This document shows, in pieces, positions 1 through 9,112 of a DNA stretch of 64,000 nucleotides. This stretch comes from Pelagomonas calceolata (Eukaryota > Sar > Pelagophyceae > Pelagomonadales > Pelagomonadaceae): the NCBI GenBank assembly GCA_918797485.1, contig CAKKNE010000004.1, positions 3,782,001-3,846,000 of the forward strand, given 5' to 3'. Made by a program: the position numbers and the translations under genes. The notes under the pieces were generated by a model. That model made no database searches and was not told the DNA's origin. It was given only the letters and a program-made list of their open reading frames with translations. Each line of letters opens with the position of its first letter. Within the stretch, counting starts at the first letter, position 1.

Positions 1-423
1 GGTCGGATTCGGGCGAGGACGAGGACGAGGACGAGGGCGAGGCGCTCGTGATCGCCCTGTCTTTGCTTGCGTCCCATCCGGACGCCGCCGAGCGCGACGC
101 GAGCCGCGCGCTCCTACTCAAGGCTGCGACGAACCTGACGAACGACCCGTGGAATCCAGTGTGGAGACCCCCACCACCACGCCATCGAGCAGACGTCGCG
201 TCGATGGCGTGGAGGTCGACGCGCTGATCCGCACAGGTCCAACCCAAAATACCGGCGCCTCCGCAAGCAGAACGCCATCATCGCCGCCAAGGTCGTCAAA
301 GTCACTGGCGCCCCGGAGGTCCTCGCGTGCATGGGTTTCGAGGACGCGGGCGACGAGTGGGTCGTCCGCGACGACGACGTGTGGCAGCGCGCCGCTGCCA
401 CCGCGGCCGCGCTGAAGATGTAG
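1..423 (+). CDS. PUB-domain protein, C-terminal end (5-prime end outside window)
   Basis: Exons 3-148 and 237-423 join in frame (phase 2) to give an acidic stretch followed by a PUB-like helical domain ending at the TAG at 421-423. The run NLTNDPSNPKYRRLRKQN bridges the splice junction and matches the start of PUB domains (NP..KYR.IR..N); the core continues with VTGAPEVLACMGFEDAGDEW. PUB domains bind the C-terminal tail of the p97/Cdc48 ATPase, and occur in PNGase and UBX-type adaptors, so a ubiquitin or ER-quality-control role is plausible by family. Upstream domains are outside the window, so the exact orthologue cannot be named. The intron is an introner element and the frame is continuous only if it is removed. 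Confidence 0.7.
149..236 (+). mobile_element. Introner-element intron (88 bp) in PUB-domain gene
   Basis: The donor GTGGAATC is the left target copy and the right copy after the acceptor is GTCCAACC, 5 of 8 identical, so this is a decayed insertion. The element ends in CGCACAG and holds the family hairpin (CCACGCCATCGA near 177, TCGATGGCGTGG near 201). Removal joins GACCC to GTCCAAC and restores the PUB reading frame, which supports the boundaries. Confidence 0.8.
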
Positions 424-456
424 TCTGTTGTCCTAAGAAATGTTCATGCGCTGTTC

Positions 457-1465
457 TTAAGAACTGTTACCATGACAGGCGAGGCGCCGCCCCATGAACG
501 CCTCGCGCGCCAGCTCGTAGAAGGCCGCGTCGGCCACGTTTGCCGCGACGAACGCGGCCTCGCGCGCGCGGTCGACCTTCGCGGGCGCGCGGCGCCGCGG
601 GCCGTCGCGGCCGCGGTGGTGCCGCGACAGGCGCAGGAAATGCGACGGCAGCAGACGCTCGAGCTCGGCCGCCGTCGCCGTCGGCCGGTCGCTCAGGCCC
701 ACCAGCAGGAAGCGCTCCTTCGCCCGCCGCCAGGCGATCTGCGCCGCCTCGGCGCCGCGAACTCCGGCGCACGCATCGCCGCAGAACCACGCGACGTCCG
801 CGTCGTCGTCGACGTCGAGCACGTTGCGGAAGCACGACGAGGCTTCCGCGGCCAAACAGTCGTCGACCTGATGGAGCACGCGCCGCGGGCGCCCCGCGAC
901 CTGCTGCGCGTAGCGCTCGTGCGGGTCCCTCGCTATTGCAACGACGAGCGGCGTCCGCCCGAAGCTAAAGTCCGTCGCCGTCGTCGCCAGGACCACCGCG
1001 TACTTGTTCGACTTCAGGAGGCACTTTTGCGTCGCTCGCGCGTCGAGCCAGGCGCAGATCGAGAAGTCGTTCGCGACCGTGAGGGGCTGCATGGCTCGTA
1101 CGAGTCCCTTCGTCGCCGGCGCGGCGTCCGGCGGCGCCGCCAGCACGACGAGCCGGTGCGCGCCCGACTTCACGGGCGGGCAGGCGGACGCCGCACCCGG
1201 TGCGTAGGGCCTCGACGGCACCGCGACGGCCCGCGCCCGGTCGTAGAGTTCGGGCTCGAAGTCGTGCGCGTGGACCACAATACAACCATCCTCCGCGACG
1301 GTCTTGTCCTTCAGCACCGTCGCGCGGCAGTGGCGCACGTTGCGGCCTGTGTGGAAATCAAATTTTACGGCGCGTTCGTCCTGAATCCTCCACGCCATCG
1401 ACGCGACGCCTGCTCGATGGCGTGGTCGTTCTCGTTCCACACAGGTCGCGACAATTATAAGTCAT
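457..1465 (-). CDS. Sulfotransferase-family-like protein
   Basis: Exons 1465-1453 and 1346-457 (minus strand) give about 300 residues. Visible family signs are TPLVVAIARDPHERYAQQ, matching the RDP-x-ER segment of 3-prime-phosphate-binding loops in sulfotransferase-2 type enzymes, then KERFLLVGLSDRP...LERLLPSHF and, near the C-terminus, DAAFYELAREAF, all in the usual family order. The N-terminal PAPS-binding loop (KxGST) is missing, so the gene may be 5-prime truncated or have unseen upstream exons; the ATG at 1465 is only the first in frame. It faces a TPR fragment that begins right beside its start. Function is inferred: transfer of sulfate to a glycan or small molecule, perhaps inactive. 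Confidence 0.5.
1347..1452 (-). mobile_element. Introner-element intron (106 bp) in sulfotransferase-like gene
   Basis: On the plus strand it reads CTGTGTGGAAATCAAATTTTACGG ... in the standard element direction, but the host gene is on the minus strand, so it is spliced in the inverted orientation. Minus-strand donor GTCGCGAC (left target copy) pairs with GCCGCAAC after the acceptor CACACAG, 6 of 8 identical. It contains the hairpin CCACGCCATCGA / TCGATGGCGTGG near 1390-1424. Confidence 0.8.
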
Positions 1466-1500
1466 GGGCAATTTCTCCGCGACGAGGCCGTGCGACGCGC

Positions 1501-1830
1501 GTTGTGGCTGCCTACAACTACGCGGTGTCCCTTAACCATCTAGAGCGATTCGAAGAAGCCAAGGCAGTGCTGCGCAACATGATGCCCGTGGCGCCACGCG
1601 TTCTCGGCGAAAATCATGAACTCATGCTCAGGACGAGGGCGCTTTACGCGGAGGCGCTCTACCTTGACGAGGGCGCCACGCTCGGCGATCTCCGCGAGGC
1701 CGCGACGGCGTTCGAGGACGTCGTACGGATTTCGCGGCGCGTGCTCGGTGGTTCGCATCCGGTCACGACGGAGGTTGAGAACGACCTGCAAAAGGCGCGA
1801 GACGCGCTCTACGCCCGCGGGCTGCCCTGA
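1501..1830 (+). pseudogene. TPR / kinesin-light-chain-like C-terminal fragment
   Basis: The frame reads AYNYAVSLNHLERFEEAKAV, then VAPRVLGENHELMLRTRALY and RISRRVLGGSHPVTTEVEND before the stop at 1828-1830. This is the TPR repeat pattern of a large multicopy family that I associate with Aureococcus-type genomes (RRVLGxxHxxTL spacing). The frame is open further upstream, but that part runs through an introner and the opposite-strand gene and carries no TPR signature. Only about 2.5 repeats are present and no start codon can be supported, so I call it a fragment that landed beside the sulfotransferase-like gene. Confidence 0.55.
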
Positions 1831-1953
1831 GAACTCCTAACTACTCAGTATCTTTAAAGAAACACAACATCTTACACGTGAGGGGGATGGACGGCCGAGG
1901 GGAGTCACAACGTCCGCCACGAGATTCGCAGCCGGCTCGCAAGAAAAACTCCA

Positions 1954-2271
1954 CTACTTGCCCGCCGCCTTCTCCCGCGCCTCCCTTAATAGATCCTGCT
2001 TGCTCTTGAAGCCGATCTCGCGCGGCTTGGGCGTCGCCTGCATCTCGCGCTGCACCGTGGCCGAGACCGACTCGGCGGCCTTCGAGGCCTCCTTCGCGAG
2101 GTTCTCAGCCGCCGCCGTTACCTTCGAGACGTCGACCTTCTCCGTGAACTCCTTGAGCTTGTGGTCCGTCCGCAAGGCAAACCGCTGGAAGGCCTTGTTC
2201 TCGGCGAGGCCCTTGACGACGACCTCCTGGGCGAGCCAGTTCGCCACGCGCTGGACGAAGGGGTTCGACAT
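1954..2271 (-). CDS. Small conserved-looking helical protein, 105 aa
   Basis: The protein starts MSNPFVQRVANWLAQEVV and ends in KQDLLREAREKAAGK. It is mostly amphipathic helix, with an Ala/Lys/Glu-rich middle (AAENLAKEASKAAESVSATV) that could form a coiled coil or lie on a membrane, and has no clear transmembrane segment. I chose the ATG at 2271: the open frame extends to about 2544, but only by a GTG start lying inside the promoter-like palindrome and through a tandem-repeat leader. I do not recognise the family. Transcription probably starts from the palindrome site at 2524-2548. Confidence 0.55.
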   Translation of the reverse strand: MSNPFVQRVANWLAQEVVVKGLAENKAFQRFALRTDHKLKEFTEKVDVSKVTAAAENLAKEASKAAESVSATVQREMQATPKPREIGFKSKQDLLREAREKAAGK

Positions 2272-2412
2272 GTGTTTGCTGCGGCTTCCGCTGCTCGGTT
2301 GCGTGTTAGCTGTGGCGTCCGCGTGTTTGCTGCGGCTTCCGCTCGGTTGCGTGTTAGCTGCGGTCCTCCTGGTTGCTGCAGGCGTCCGCTCGGTTGCGGT
2401 GGCTTGGCGTCC
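2272..2412 (-). repeat. Tandem repeat in the 5-prime leader of the small gene
   Basis: A unit of about 50 bases beginning GTGTTTGCTGCGGCTTCCG occurs at 2272-2322, again with a short internal deletion at 2323-2366, and a third degenerate copy follows to about 2412. It lies between the ATG at 2271 and the palindrome at 2524-2548. The rest of the spacer up to 2624 shows nothing else. Confidence 0.75.
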
Positions 2413-2523
2413 TCGCAGCGACAGAGCCCGCTGTGAACGACTGGAGGGGTCCACCGGTGGCTCTAGTCGACTGTCAAGGTCGGCACCCGCGGGCGACAAA
2501 GGTGCGTGAGCAAAAAATAGTCG

Positions 2524-2548
2524 GCTAGCGTTCGAGTAAGACACTAGC
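2524..2548 (-). promoter_or_regulatory. GCTAG palindrome, promoter-like site
   Basis: GCTAGCGTTCGAG then TAAGACACTAGC; ends form an inverted repeat GCTAG/CTAGC. It sits about 255 bases upstream of the minus-strand ATG at 2271. Member of the window-wide motif family. Confidence 0.6.
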
Positions 2549-2624
2549 GAAAAAGTAATATTGATAACGCCGCGTTACACTCGTCGAGGCGGCCGGGGTT
2601 CGGGGGAAAGGGGATAAACAGCTC

Positions 2625-5417
2625 CTAGAGCGCGGCCGGGATGAGCTTCTCGGCCTTGGCCGCCGCCGCGGCGACCTCCGACGCGCCGCGCGCGGGCACC
2701 TCGCACTTCCAGAACGAGATCGAGCGCCGGCCGACGACGGCCGCCTCGTTGTACCGCAGTTGCAGCGAGAGCCGCGAGGCGAGCACGTCCGAGATGTCGC
2801 GGAGCACGCCCGGCCGGTCGCCGACGTCGCAGGCCACGAGGAGGATCTGGTCGAGCGCGTCGTCGTCGGCGACGCAGACGATGGTCGGCGGCGCCGGCGC
2901 CTCGGGCTCGTCGGCGACGGGGTTCGCGCCGGACGACGCGCCGCCGTTCTGTTGTATTATCGACCGCAGCGCGCGCACCGTGTCGCGCTTGTGCGCCGGC
3001 GTCGCGGGCGGCGAGGGTGCCGGAGGCGGCTTCACGGCGGAGGGATCGCTCTTCGACTCCTCCTCGTCGGCGTCGGCCAGCGCGGCCAGGGCCTTGGCCT
3101 CCGCCGCCGTCGAGCCGCGGTGCTTCTTGCCCCGCTCGACGACCCTATGCTTGGCCGCCATGACCAGCACGGACTTCTTGTCCTCCTTCTCCAGGTTATC
3201 CGAAGACGCGTTCGACGCGCGGCGCATCCGTAACGTACCCTGTGAAGGTGTCTCCGTCATGTCGAGCGAGTCGGCCTCCAACCTACCGACGACGGCCTTG
3301 TGCGCCGCCGCGTGCCGGATGCAGAACTCGACGGCGTGGGCCACGTTGTCGTGAAACCACTCGTAGCCGCACTTCCTTTGTACTCCGGCTAATCTTAAAG
3401 TTTCCTCGACCCTAGAACCGATCGACGCGAGACACACCTCGACGCCTTTTCTTCTCATATCTGCGAACAAATCTTCCAACATGTGCAAGGCCGTCGAATC
3501 CACCGAAGTGACCGGAGTCATCTCGACGACCACGTACTTCGTATCCTCCACTTGCCGACATAACTCTATTATGGTGTCCTTGATGTACGCAACATTGGCA
3601 AAGTACATCGAAGCACCCACCCTCACGACGAGCACGCCCTTGACGAACTGGCCGGGGGACTCGCCCTGCTTCACGTTTCGGTAGATGGCCGTGCCGGGCA
3701 GCTTCCACAGCACACTGATCTGCGGTCTTACGGATTCGTAGAGTACGACGATCAGCGACATGCCGACGGCGATTATCAAACCATAGAGTACGCCAGCAAA
3801 CAAGGTACCCAAAAACGCGATGACCCACAGCATGAAATCCAGCTTCCTCACCTTCCAGAGGTGCTTCGCTTCTCCGATCGCAACTAAGTTCACCACTGAT
3901 GATATCACTATGGTCGCTAAGACGAACTTCGGCAGCTTGCGGATGAAGCTCGGCAGGATGACCAACGCGAGCATGACGAACAACCCCGTCACCAAACCAG
4001 CTAACGGCGTCTTCGCGCCCGTCGAATTGGCCACAGCTGAACGAGAAAAGGAGCCGGCCACGGGGTAGCCCGCCGCGAAGCTACCGATCAGGTTCGCCAG
4101 CCCAATGGCCCCGAGCTCCTTCCCCGCCGAAAGCTCCTCGCCGTGCTTCGCCGCGATGGATTTGCCGATCGCGATCGACTCCATGAAGCCAATTAATGCG
4201 GCAGATATGGCCGTCGGTAAGACGGTAGAGGCCTTCGACGGGACGTCCCTCAAAACGCGAGGTAGGGTGAAAGGGGGTAATCCAGAAGGCACTAATCCAA
4301 TGGTCTGCACGCCGTAGTCGTCTCGCAGCGTATCACCTAATCCTGGGATGATCATCATCACCAAAGATAAAGTACAGATGATCAAAGGACCGAGGGGCTT
4401 CATCCAGCCGAAGGTCTTCGGTTTTTTTGTCGCGAGTTCTTTGACACCCTTGAGCATGTAATACGTGATGACACCCAACAGAAACGGCATCCAGTGGGCT
4501 TTTCCTCTAAGAACTTTCGTGCAGATGGCCTTGATGGTCTCGTGGCAGTACTGGGACTTCGGTATGCTGATCCCGAGCCAGAACTTGAACTGCGAGAGGC
4601 CGATCGTGATGGCTGCACCAGACGTAAAACCGGAAATGACCGGGTGGCCCAGGAAGTTGATGAGGAAGCCTAGGCGGCAGATCGCGGCGCCGAACTGGAT
4701 GATTCCGACAAAGAACATGGCCACAAAAACTAAATTGGCGTACGCGTCCGGGCACGTCCCCGCCAGAGAATCGTCGGACGCCCCCAACATGCGTCTTGCT
4801 GGATCGTCGTCTTCGTAGTATTCCGGGCACTCGCCCTTGGTCAAAGCGTCTGACAACCCAGCTTCTACTAACAATGACACGAGCGCGACGGGACCCACGG
4901 CTAATTGCCCAGAGGTCCCAAAGAACGCGTAGACCACGGTCGGGACGAAGGACGCGTACAAGCCATACACCAAATCTAGGCCGGCAATAGACGCGTAGGA
5001 CATGGACTGGGGGATGACCATGACGCCGACCGTCAGGCCCGCAATTAAATCGGCCTTGAACCCTTCCTTGGAAGTTCTCGGTAGCCAGCCCAGGATAGGC
5101 AGGGCGTGCCTCGCCGCCTTTTCGCACTTCTGGGGGCACGTTGTTTCTTCTTCATCGTCTTTGGACGAGCAGGGCCCCTGGAGAAACGTCGTCGCCTGGC
5201 CGCACGCGGCGTGTAAACCAGATACGGTCTCCTGGTCGGGGTCCTTCCGCAACCCTAAACCCACGGCCTGGCCCAGGGACTCCTCCACGGTCTTGGTCGG
5301 TAGCTCGACGACGTACAATGATTCTTCGTCGCCCGTGTTCGAGGGCGACGGCCGCGGCGCCTCGCTGCCGTCGTCGGCGCCGTGGTTGGCCAGGGCCGTG
5401 TCGGCGACGTACTGCAT
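2625..5417 (-). CDS. SLC26/SulP anion transporter with STAS and C-terminal ACT-like domain, 930 aa
   Basis: A single open frame. An acidic cytosolic N-terminus (residues 1-110) is followed by a SulP transmembrane region (about 115-560) with the family blocks GLTVGVMVIPQSMSYA, LYGLYASFVPTVVYAFFGTS and FPVAGSFSRSAV-like (GYPVAGSFSRSAVANSTGAK). A STAS domain follows at about 590-700 (VEMTPVTSVDSTALHMLEDL). The linker is charged. The last 90 residues read IVCVADDDALDQ..LVACDVGDRPGVLRDISDVL, resembling an ACT regulatory fold. SulP proteins move sulfate, bicarbonate or other anions across the plasma or an internal membrane. The ACT-like tail is not normal for SLC26 and suggests ligand control of transport; its ligand is unknown. 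The gene is far longer than the usual 650-750 residues because of the two extra cytosolic parts. Confidence 0.9.
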   Translation of the reverse strand: MQYVADTALANHGADDGSEAPRPSPSNTGDEESLYVVELPTKTVEESLGQAVGLGLRKDPDQETVSGLHAACGQATTFLQGPCSSKDDEEETTCPQKCEKAARHALPILGWLPRTSKEGFKADLIAGLTVGVMVIPQSMSYASIAGLDLVYGLYASFVPTVVYAFFGTSGQLAVGPVALVSLLVEAGLSDALTKGECPEYYEDDDPARRMLGASDDSLAGTCPDAYANLVFVAMFFVGIIQFGAAICRLGFLINFLGHPVISGFTSGAAITIGLSQFKFWLGISIPKSQYCHETIKAICTKVLRGKAHWMPFLLGVITYYMLKGVKELATKKPKTFGWMKPLGPLIICTLSLVMMIIPGLGDTLRDDYGVQTIGLVPSGLPPFTLPRVLRDVPSKASTVLPTAISAALIGFMESIAIGKSIAAKHGEELSAGKELGAIGLANLIGSFAAGYPVAGSFSRSAVANSTGAKTPLAGLVTGLFVMLALVILPSFIRKLPKFVLATIVISSVVNLVAIGEAKHLWKVRKLDFMLWVIAFLGTLFAGVLYGLIIAVGMSLIVVLYESVRPQISVLWKLPGTAIYRNVKQGESPGQFVKGVLVVRVGASMYFANVAYIKDTIIELCRQVEDTKYVVVEMTPVTSVDSTALHMLEDLFADMRRKGVEVCLASIGSRVEETLRLAGVQRKCGYEWFHDNVAHAVEFCIRHAAAHKAVVGRLEADSLDMTETPSQGTLRMRRASNASSDNLEKEDKKSVLVMAAKHRVVERGKKHRGSTAAEAKALAALADADEEESKSDPSAVKPPPAPSPPATPAHKRDTVRALRSIIQQNGGASSGANPVADEPEAPAPPTIVCVADDDALDQILLVACDVGDRPGVLRDISDVLASRLSLQLRYNEAAVVGRRSISFWKCEVPARGASEVAAAAAKAEKLIPAAL

Positions 5418-5972
5418 GGTCTCCTGACGGGTCGGCTTGCTTGCTGCGGTCGGTTTTCAAATGAGTGTCGCTGGAGAGTGTCTCTTGCTGTGCTGCGTAC
5501 GTCCTTAGCGGTCGTCGGCGCAGCTCGGCGCTTCGCTCGTTAATGAATGCCGACACTCCGAAAAGCTACCGATTGCTCCAAAGTTGTATTGGCTTATTTG
5601 TGCGGCACCGGAGGTGTGTTTGCACGCTGCACGATGATGAGATGAAAGAGACTGCTTTTGTCCGACGTAAAGTTTAAGCTTCTATACAGATTCACACGCC
5701 TACGGACTCCTCCCGACTTCCTCCAACCGCGGACCGACGCCGAGCAAAGTCCAATTTTGAGGCCAGCCGCGTCTGATTGGTGGGAATGCTCTTCAGTTCA
5801 GCCGTCCCAAGCGAGGTTCGAACGAAAGAAAAGTGAGCAATAACTACCCGCACGGACGCCTGCAGCCGCCTCTAGGCCCAGGCCGCAGTTCCGTGCGAGC
5901 GCGGCCGGGCGCCGAGACTCAGCAACTCGTAGAACTGGGCGCGTCATGCCGCAATCACAATACAAGCTCTCC
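5418..5972. other. Spacer upstream of SulP gene and downstream of C2HC gene
   Basis: About 550 bases with lower GC than the flanking genes. It should hold the SulP promoter and the 3-prime end of the C2HC transcript. I see no palindrome site, RNA gene or mobile element here. Confidence 0.4.
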
Positions 5973-7487
5973 TTAGTACGCGTACTGCCCCCCGGCCACG
6001 GCGAACTGCTTGTTCCCCGTCCTCCGCCGCTCGACACGGTTCGCGATAGACGCGGCGACGAGCCGCGCCCCGCGTCGCTCCGCGCTCGCCCGGGCGCCGT
6101 CGCCGCGCTGGTCCGCCAACGCCGCGGCGCGGAGGCCCTCGCGGACCAGCGGGTCGCGCATGGCTTCGCGGCGGGCGACGGCGCGCGCGGAGGGACCGGC
6201 GCGGCGGCGCGGCGGCGGCGGCGGCGGCGCGTCGAGCGGCGGGCGCAGGCGGACGTTCGGCGCCCGCGGCTGCCGCGAGGCGCCGCCGCGGCTCAGGTCC
6301 GCCTCGGCCGGCGGCCGTTCCGCGCGCGCGCGCCCGCCGGCCCGCGAGACCTTGGACGCCTTGGCCTTGTGGCCGCGGCGGTGCGGGCACTCGTTGCGCA
6401 GGTGGTCCCGGAGCTTGTCGGCGACCGTGCGCGAGGCCGAGGGCGCCTGGTGCACGACCTTGCCGCAGAGCGGGCACGCGCGCTTGCTGTGCGCCGCGTA
6501 GGTCGCGGCGGCCTGCCGGTTGTACGCCGCGAGCGCCGCGCCGCCCGCGGGCACGACGACGGCCGGCGGGAGCGGCCGCGCCTCGGTCGCCGGCCAGCGC
6601 GCGGCGCACTTCTCGTGATGGAAGCGGATCGACTTCGTGCCGGCCTGGAGGCCGCACATGTAGCACGTCACGCGCCGCGGGCCCCGGGGCACCGCCGGCG
6701 CCGGCGCCGCGGCGGTGACGTAGACGTACTGGTAGCCGGCCGCGTCCGTGTTCTCGTCGGCGGCCGCGGGCGCCGCCGGTCGCTCGGGCGCCTCGGACGG
6801 CGGCGCGGGCGGCGACGGGTCGCGGCGGAGCCGGTGCAGGCGCCGGTCCCGCTCGTCCTGGAACTCGACCCAGGTCCAGCTGTGCCGCCCCCGCGTCACT
6901 TTGCGTCCCACGCAGCGCTCCTTGTCCGCCGTCGCCGGCGACCGCTCGCGCCGGAAGCGGGATGCGGGCGACTGCTCGCGGTGCAGCCGGTCGAGGATGG
7001 ACTCGCCCTCGGCGGCCGTGGGCGACTGCTCCCGGTGCAACCGGTCGAGGATCGACTCTTCCTCCCCGTCCGGCGGTGGCGGTGGCGCTGCAGCTGCTGC
7101 CACCGGAGACTGCTCGCGGCGCAATCGGTCGAGGATGGACTCGCCCTCCACGGCCGCCGCTGCTGTGGGCGACTGCTCGCGGTGCAGCCGGTCGAGGATG
7201 GACTCCTCTCCGTCTGGCGGCGGCGGCGGCGGCGGCGCGGCAGGCGTCGACGAGGAGCGCCGCCGGCCGAGCATCGGCTGCTCCGGCGTCAGCGACACGC
7301 GGTCCTCGCGGCGCAGGCGGTCGAGGATGTCGGTCGGTTCTTCGTCCTCTGTAGGCTGCCCTGCCTCCTCCTCTTGTGCCATGGTGGGGTCCCCAGTGCT
7401 GCCCACCGCAGCGGTGCCGGCCGGCCCAGGCTGCGCCTCGTCGTCGGCGTCTGGCGCCGGCGTCGCGGCGTCGTCGGAGGCGCTCAT
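5973..7487 (-). CDS. C2HC zinc-finger protein with ILDRL repeats, 504 aa
   Basis: The N-terminal part (about residues 45-205) carries six copies of a motif of the form ILDRLHREQSP separated by Pro, Ala and acidic linkers. At about 275-300, VTCYMCGLQAGTKSIRFHHEKC has the C-x2-C-x12-H-x3-C spacing of the C2HC finger found in FAM164/ZNF474-type proteins. A second pair of zinc ligands appears at 336-366 (CPLCGKVV..HLRNEC). The C-terminal half is Arg/Ala/Pro rich. Homologues of this finger are often linked to cilia or cytoskeleton, but that is family knowledge only. I chose the ATG at 7487; the frame extends upstream only through unrelated sequence. Long overlapping frames on both strands here are GC-driven shadows. 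Confidence 0.75.
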   Translation of the reverse strand: MSASDDAATPAPDADDEAQPGPAGTAAVGSTGDPTMAQEEEAGQPTEDEEPTDILDRLRREDRVSLTPEQPMLGRRRSSSTPAAPPPPPPPDGEESILDRLHREQSPTAAAAVEGESILDRLRREQSPVAAAAAPPPPPDGEEESILDRLHREQSPTAAEGESILDRLHREQSPASRFRRERSPATADKERCVGRKVTRGRHSWTWVEFQDERDRRLHRLRRDPSPPAPPSEAPERPAAPAAADENTDAAGYQYVYVTAAAPAPAVPRGPRRVTCYMCGLQAGTKSIRFHHEKCAARWPATEARPLPPAVVVPAGGAALAAYNRQAAATYAAHSKRACPLCGKVVHQAPSASRTVADKLRDHLRNECPHRRGHKAKASKVSRAGGRARAERPPAEADLSRGGASRQPRAPNVRLRPPLDAPPPPPPRRRAGPSARAVARREAMRDPLVREGLRAAALADQRGDGARASAERRGARLVAASIANRVERRRTGNKQFAVAGGQYAY

Positions 7488-7924
7488 GTTTGTATGCGCA
7501 TCGGGCAACGGAGACTGGCACCTGAAACTGGTGCCGACAGGTGAGACGAAGCGCGTTGCTTGTATGATCGATCGGTTGAGCCATCTGGAGTCCTTCCTGC
7601 CGGCTGATTCGTACACACATCTAGCGTACAACGGCACTAGCCAAGATAAGGCTATCTTTCAGCTCTCAAGCACAGTTTTTGCCGGCGTCCGGTAGACTCG
7701 CAATCGCATCAGAGCTCAAAAAAAACATGCTCAAAAGGTCCCAGCCACCTACCGGAGGGCCTGTGCGAGCCGACAGCGCTGCGCGCGCGCGTCCGGTCGA
7801 GCAGCTTGCTGCCAAAGAGGATCGGATCGGAAAACACACATCTACGCGCGCGCGGAGGCCTCGCATTCTCCACTCGAGCAGTCATCTAACGCACGCACCC
7901 CCCGCAGACACCAAACAATCTAAA
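7488..7924. other. Divergent spacer between C2HC gene and first LHC gene
   Basis: About 440 bases shared by two divergent starts. It holds one palindrome-type site at 7621-7641; otherwise no RNA gene or repeat was seen. The last 20 bases before the LHC ATG (cccccgcagacaccaaacaa) resemble those before the second LHC gene. Confidence 0.5.
7621..7641 (-). promoter_or_regulatory. GCTAG palindrome variant
   Basis: CTAGCGTACAA then CGGCACTAGC, with CTAGCG and CACTAGC ends as in the family consensus but a diverged centre. It is 134 bases upstream of the C2HC ATG and about 285 upstream of the first LHC ATG. Confidence 0.45.
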
Positions 7925-8560
7925 ATGGCCAAGCTCGCTCTCGCCCTCCTCGCCGCCCCGGCCGTCGCCTTCGTGGCCCCCGGCCAGCAGGCCGCCTCCA
8001 AGGTCGTCGTCAAGGGCGACATCGGCGTCGACCCCGGGCCGATCACCCCCTCGGGCTTCATGTTCGAGGACACGGAGGGCCTCGCCCGCCGCCGCGCCGT
8101 CGAGATCAAGCACGGCCGCATCTCCATGATGGCGTTCCTCGGCATGATGGTCCAGGAGCTCGGCATCACCTTCCCCGGCTCCATGACCCTTGACGGCTCG
8201 GTCCAGTTCTCGGACATCCTCAAGGACGGCATGGGCTTCGCGGCGCTCTCCAACGTGCCCACGTTCGGCCTCGCCCAGATCCTCCTCTTCGGCGGCATTG
8301 CCGAGACCGTCGCCATGCCGGCGTCGCAGTACACGGGCGGCCCGCAGAACCTCCCGGGCGGCTACGACGGCTCGGCGGGCACCATCCCCGGCGGCTACCC
8401 GTTCACGGAGCAGATCACGGACCCCGCCGCGCGCACGCGCGCGCTCACGTGCGAGCTCCAGAACGGCCGCGCGGCCATGCTCGGCACGTTCGGCGCCATG
8501 TGCCACTCGTGCGTCGACTCGTGCGACCACCACTTCTTCTACCCGATCACGCACAACTAA
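7925..8560 (+). CDS. Fucoxanthin chlorophyll a/c-binding light-harvesting protein, 211 aa (copy 1)
   Basis: The leader MAKLALALLAAPAVAFVAP is an ER signal followed by the AF-V type cleavage site used for import into complex stramenopile plastids. The mature protein has LHC helix 1 with the chlorophyll-binding ELEL-like motif RRRAVEIKHGRISMMAFLGM (residues about 56-75). Helix 3 is TCELQNGRAAMLGTFGAM (about 177-194), the paired Glu/Arg salt-bridge helices of the superfamily. It collects light for the photosystems in the thylakoid. The C-terminus ends in an unusual cysteine cluster CHSCVDSCDHHFF. A second copy encoding the same protein lies 1,188 bases downstream. The frame extends upstream of the ATG, but without LHC similarity. 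Confidence 0.95.
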   Translation: MAKLALALLAAPAVAFVAPGQQAASKVVVKGDIGVDPGPITPSGFMFEDTEGLARRRAVEIKHGRISMMAFLGMMVQELGITFPGSMTLDGSVQFSDILKDGMGFAALSNVPTFGLAQILLFGGIAETVAMPASQYTGGPQNLPGGYDGSAGTIPGGYPFTEQITDPAARTRALTCELQNGRAAMLGTFGAMCHSCVDSCDHHFFYPITHN

Positions 8561-9112
8561 GCTGCGTCGTCGCCGAGGACTCCGAGCTCGGCGCAAGTGT
8601 CGCGCTTATGGACGCTCGTCCCTCGCTTGCCGGTAACAACAATCTGTGACATCGAACCAGTTCTACGAGCCAGTATCTTCAGGAGCCCAGCGGGCGGCGC
8701 ATGATTCGGACCTTTTGCTGAACCAGCGTGCGCCACGTGTCCGCCCACGAGCTCCGACCCGCGGCGCGCTTCGGACGACGCCTGCGGCCGCCCGCGCGGC
8801 CCGCCTACCGGGTCCGGACTCTCGCATAGATGCGAGCTGTGATCCTCATCTCAACCAAACAAAAACTCGTAAGTAGATTCCGCCTGCCCAAACCCCGCTC
8901 CTTGCCTGCGCGGCCGCGCGAGAGTACCCTGGCCCGTCCCTCTCCGCGCTGCAGCAAGGGGGCAGCGCGCGCGCGCGCACAAGCGGCGCATGGGGCCCGA
9001 AATCCGGGGCAGCCACTTTTGCAATGGCACGGCGCCTCGCGGCCGCGCGTCGGCGGCGCGTACCTCACGCGCGTAGCTCACCCGCCGCGCCCCCCGCAGA
9101 CAACAAATCAAA
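8561..9112. other. Spacer between the two LHC genes
   Basis: About 550 bases holding the 3-prime end of copy 1 and the promoter of copy 2. The block ending CGCTTATGGACGCTCGT near 8605-8622 recurs after copy 2 near 9804-9820, so the duplication includes 3-prime UTR. No palindrome site seen. Confidence 0.5.

Noticed and set aside
2272-2544. Extension of the small gene to a 196-residue protein
   Set aside because: It needs a GTG start inside the promoter palindrome and reads through a leader tandem repeat.
5946-7544. Plus-strand frame of 532 codons opposite the C2HC gene
   Set aside because: It is a GC-driven antisense shadow: Arg/Val repeats with no domain, while the minus strand has zinc-finger motifs and an ordered repeat.
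7679-7924. N-terminal extension of LHC copy 1
   Set aside because: The upstream open frame has no similarity to the second copy, whose identical protein starts at the equivalent ATG with a proper leader.
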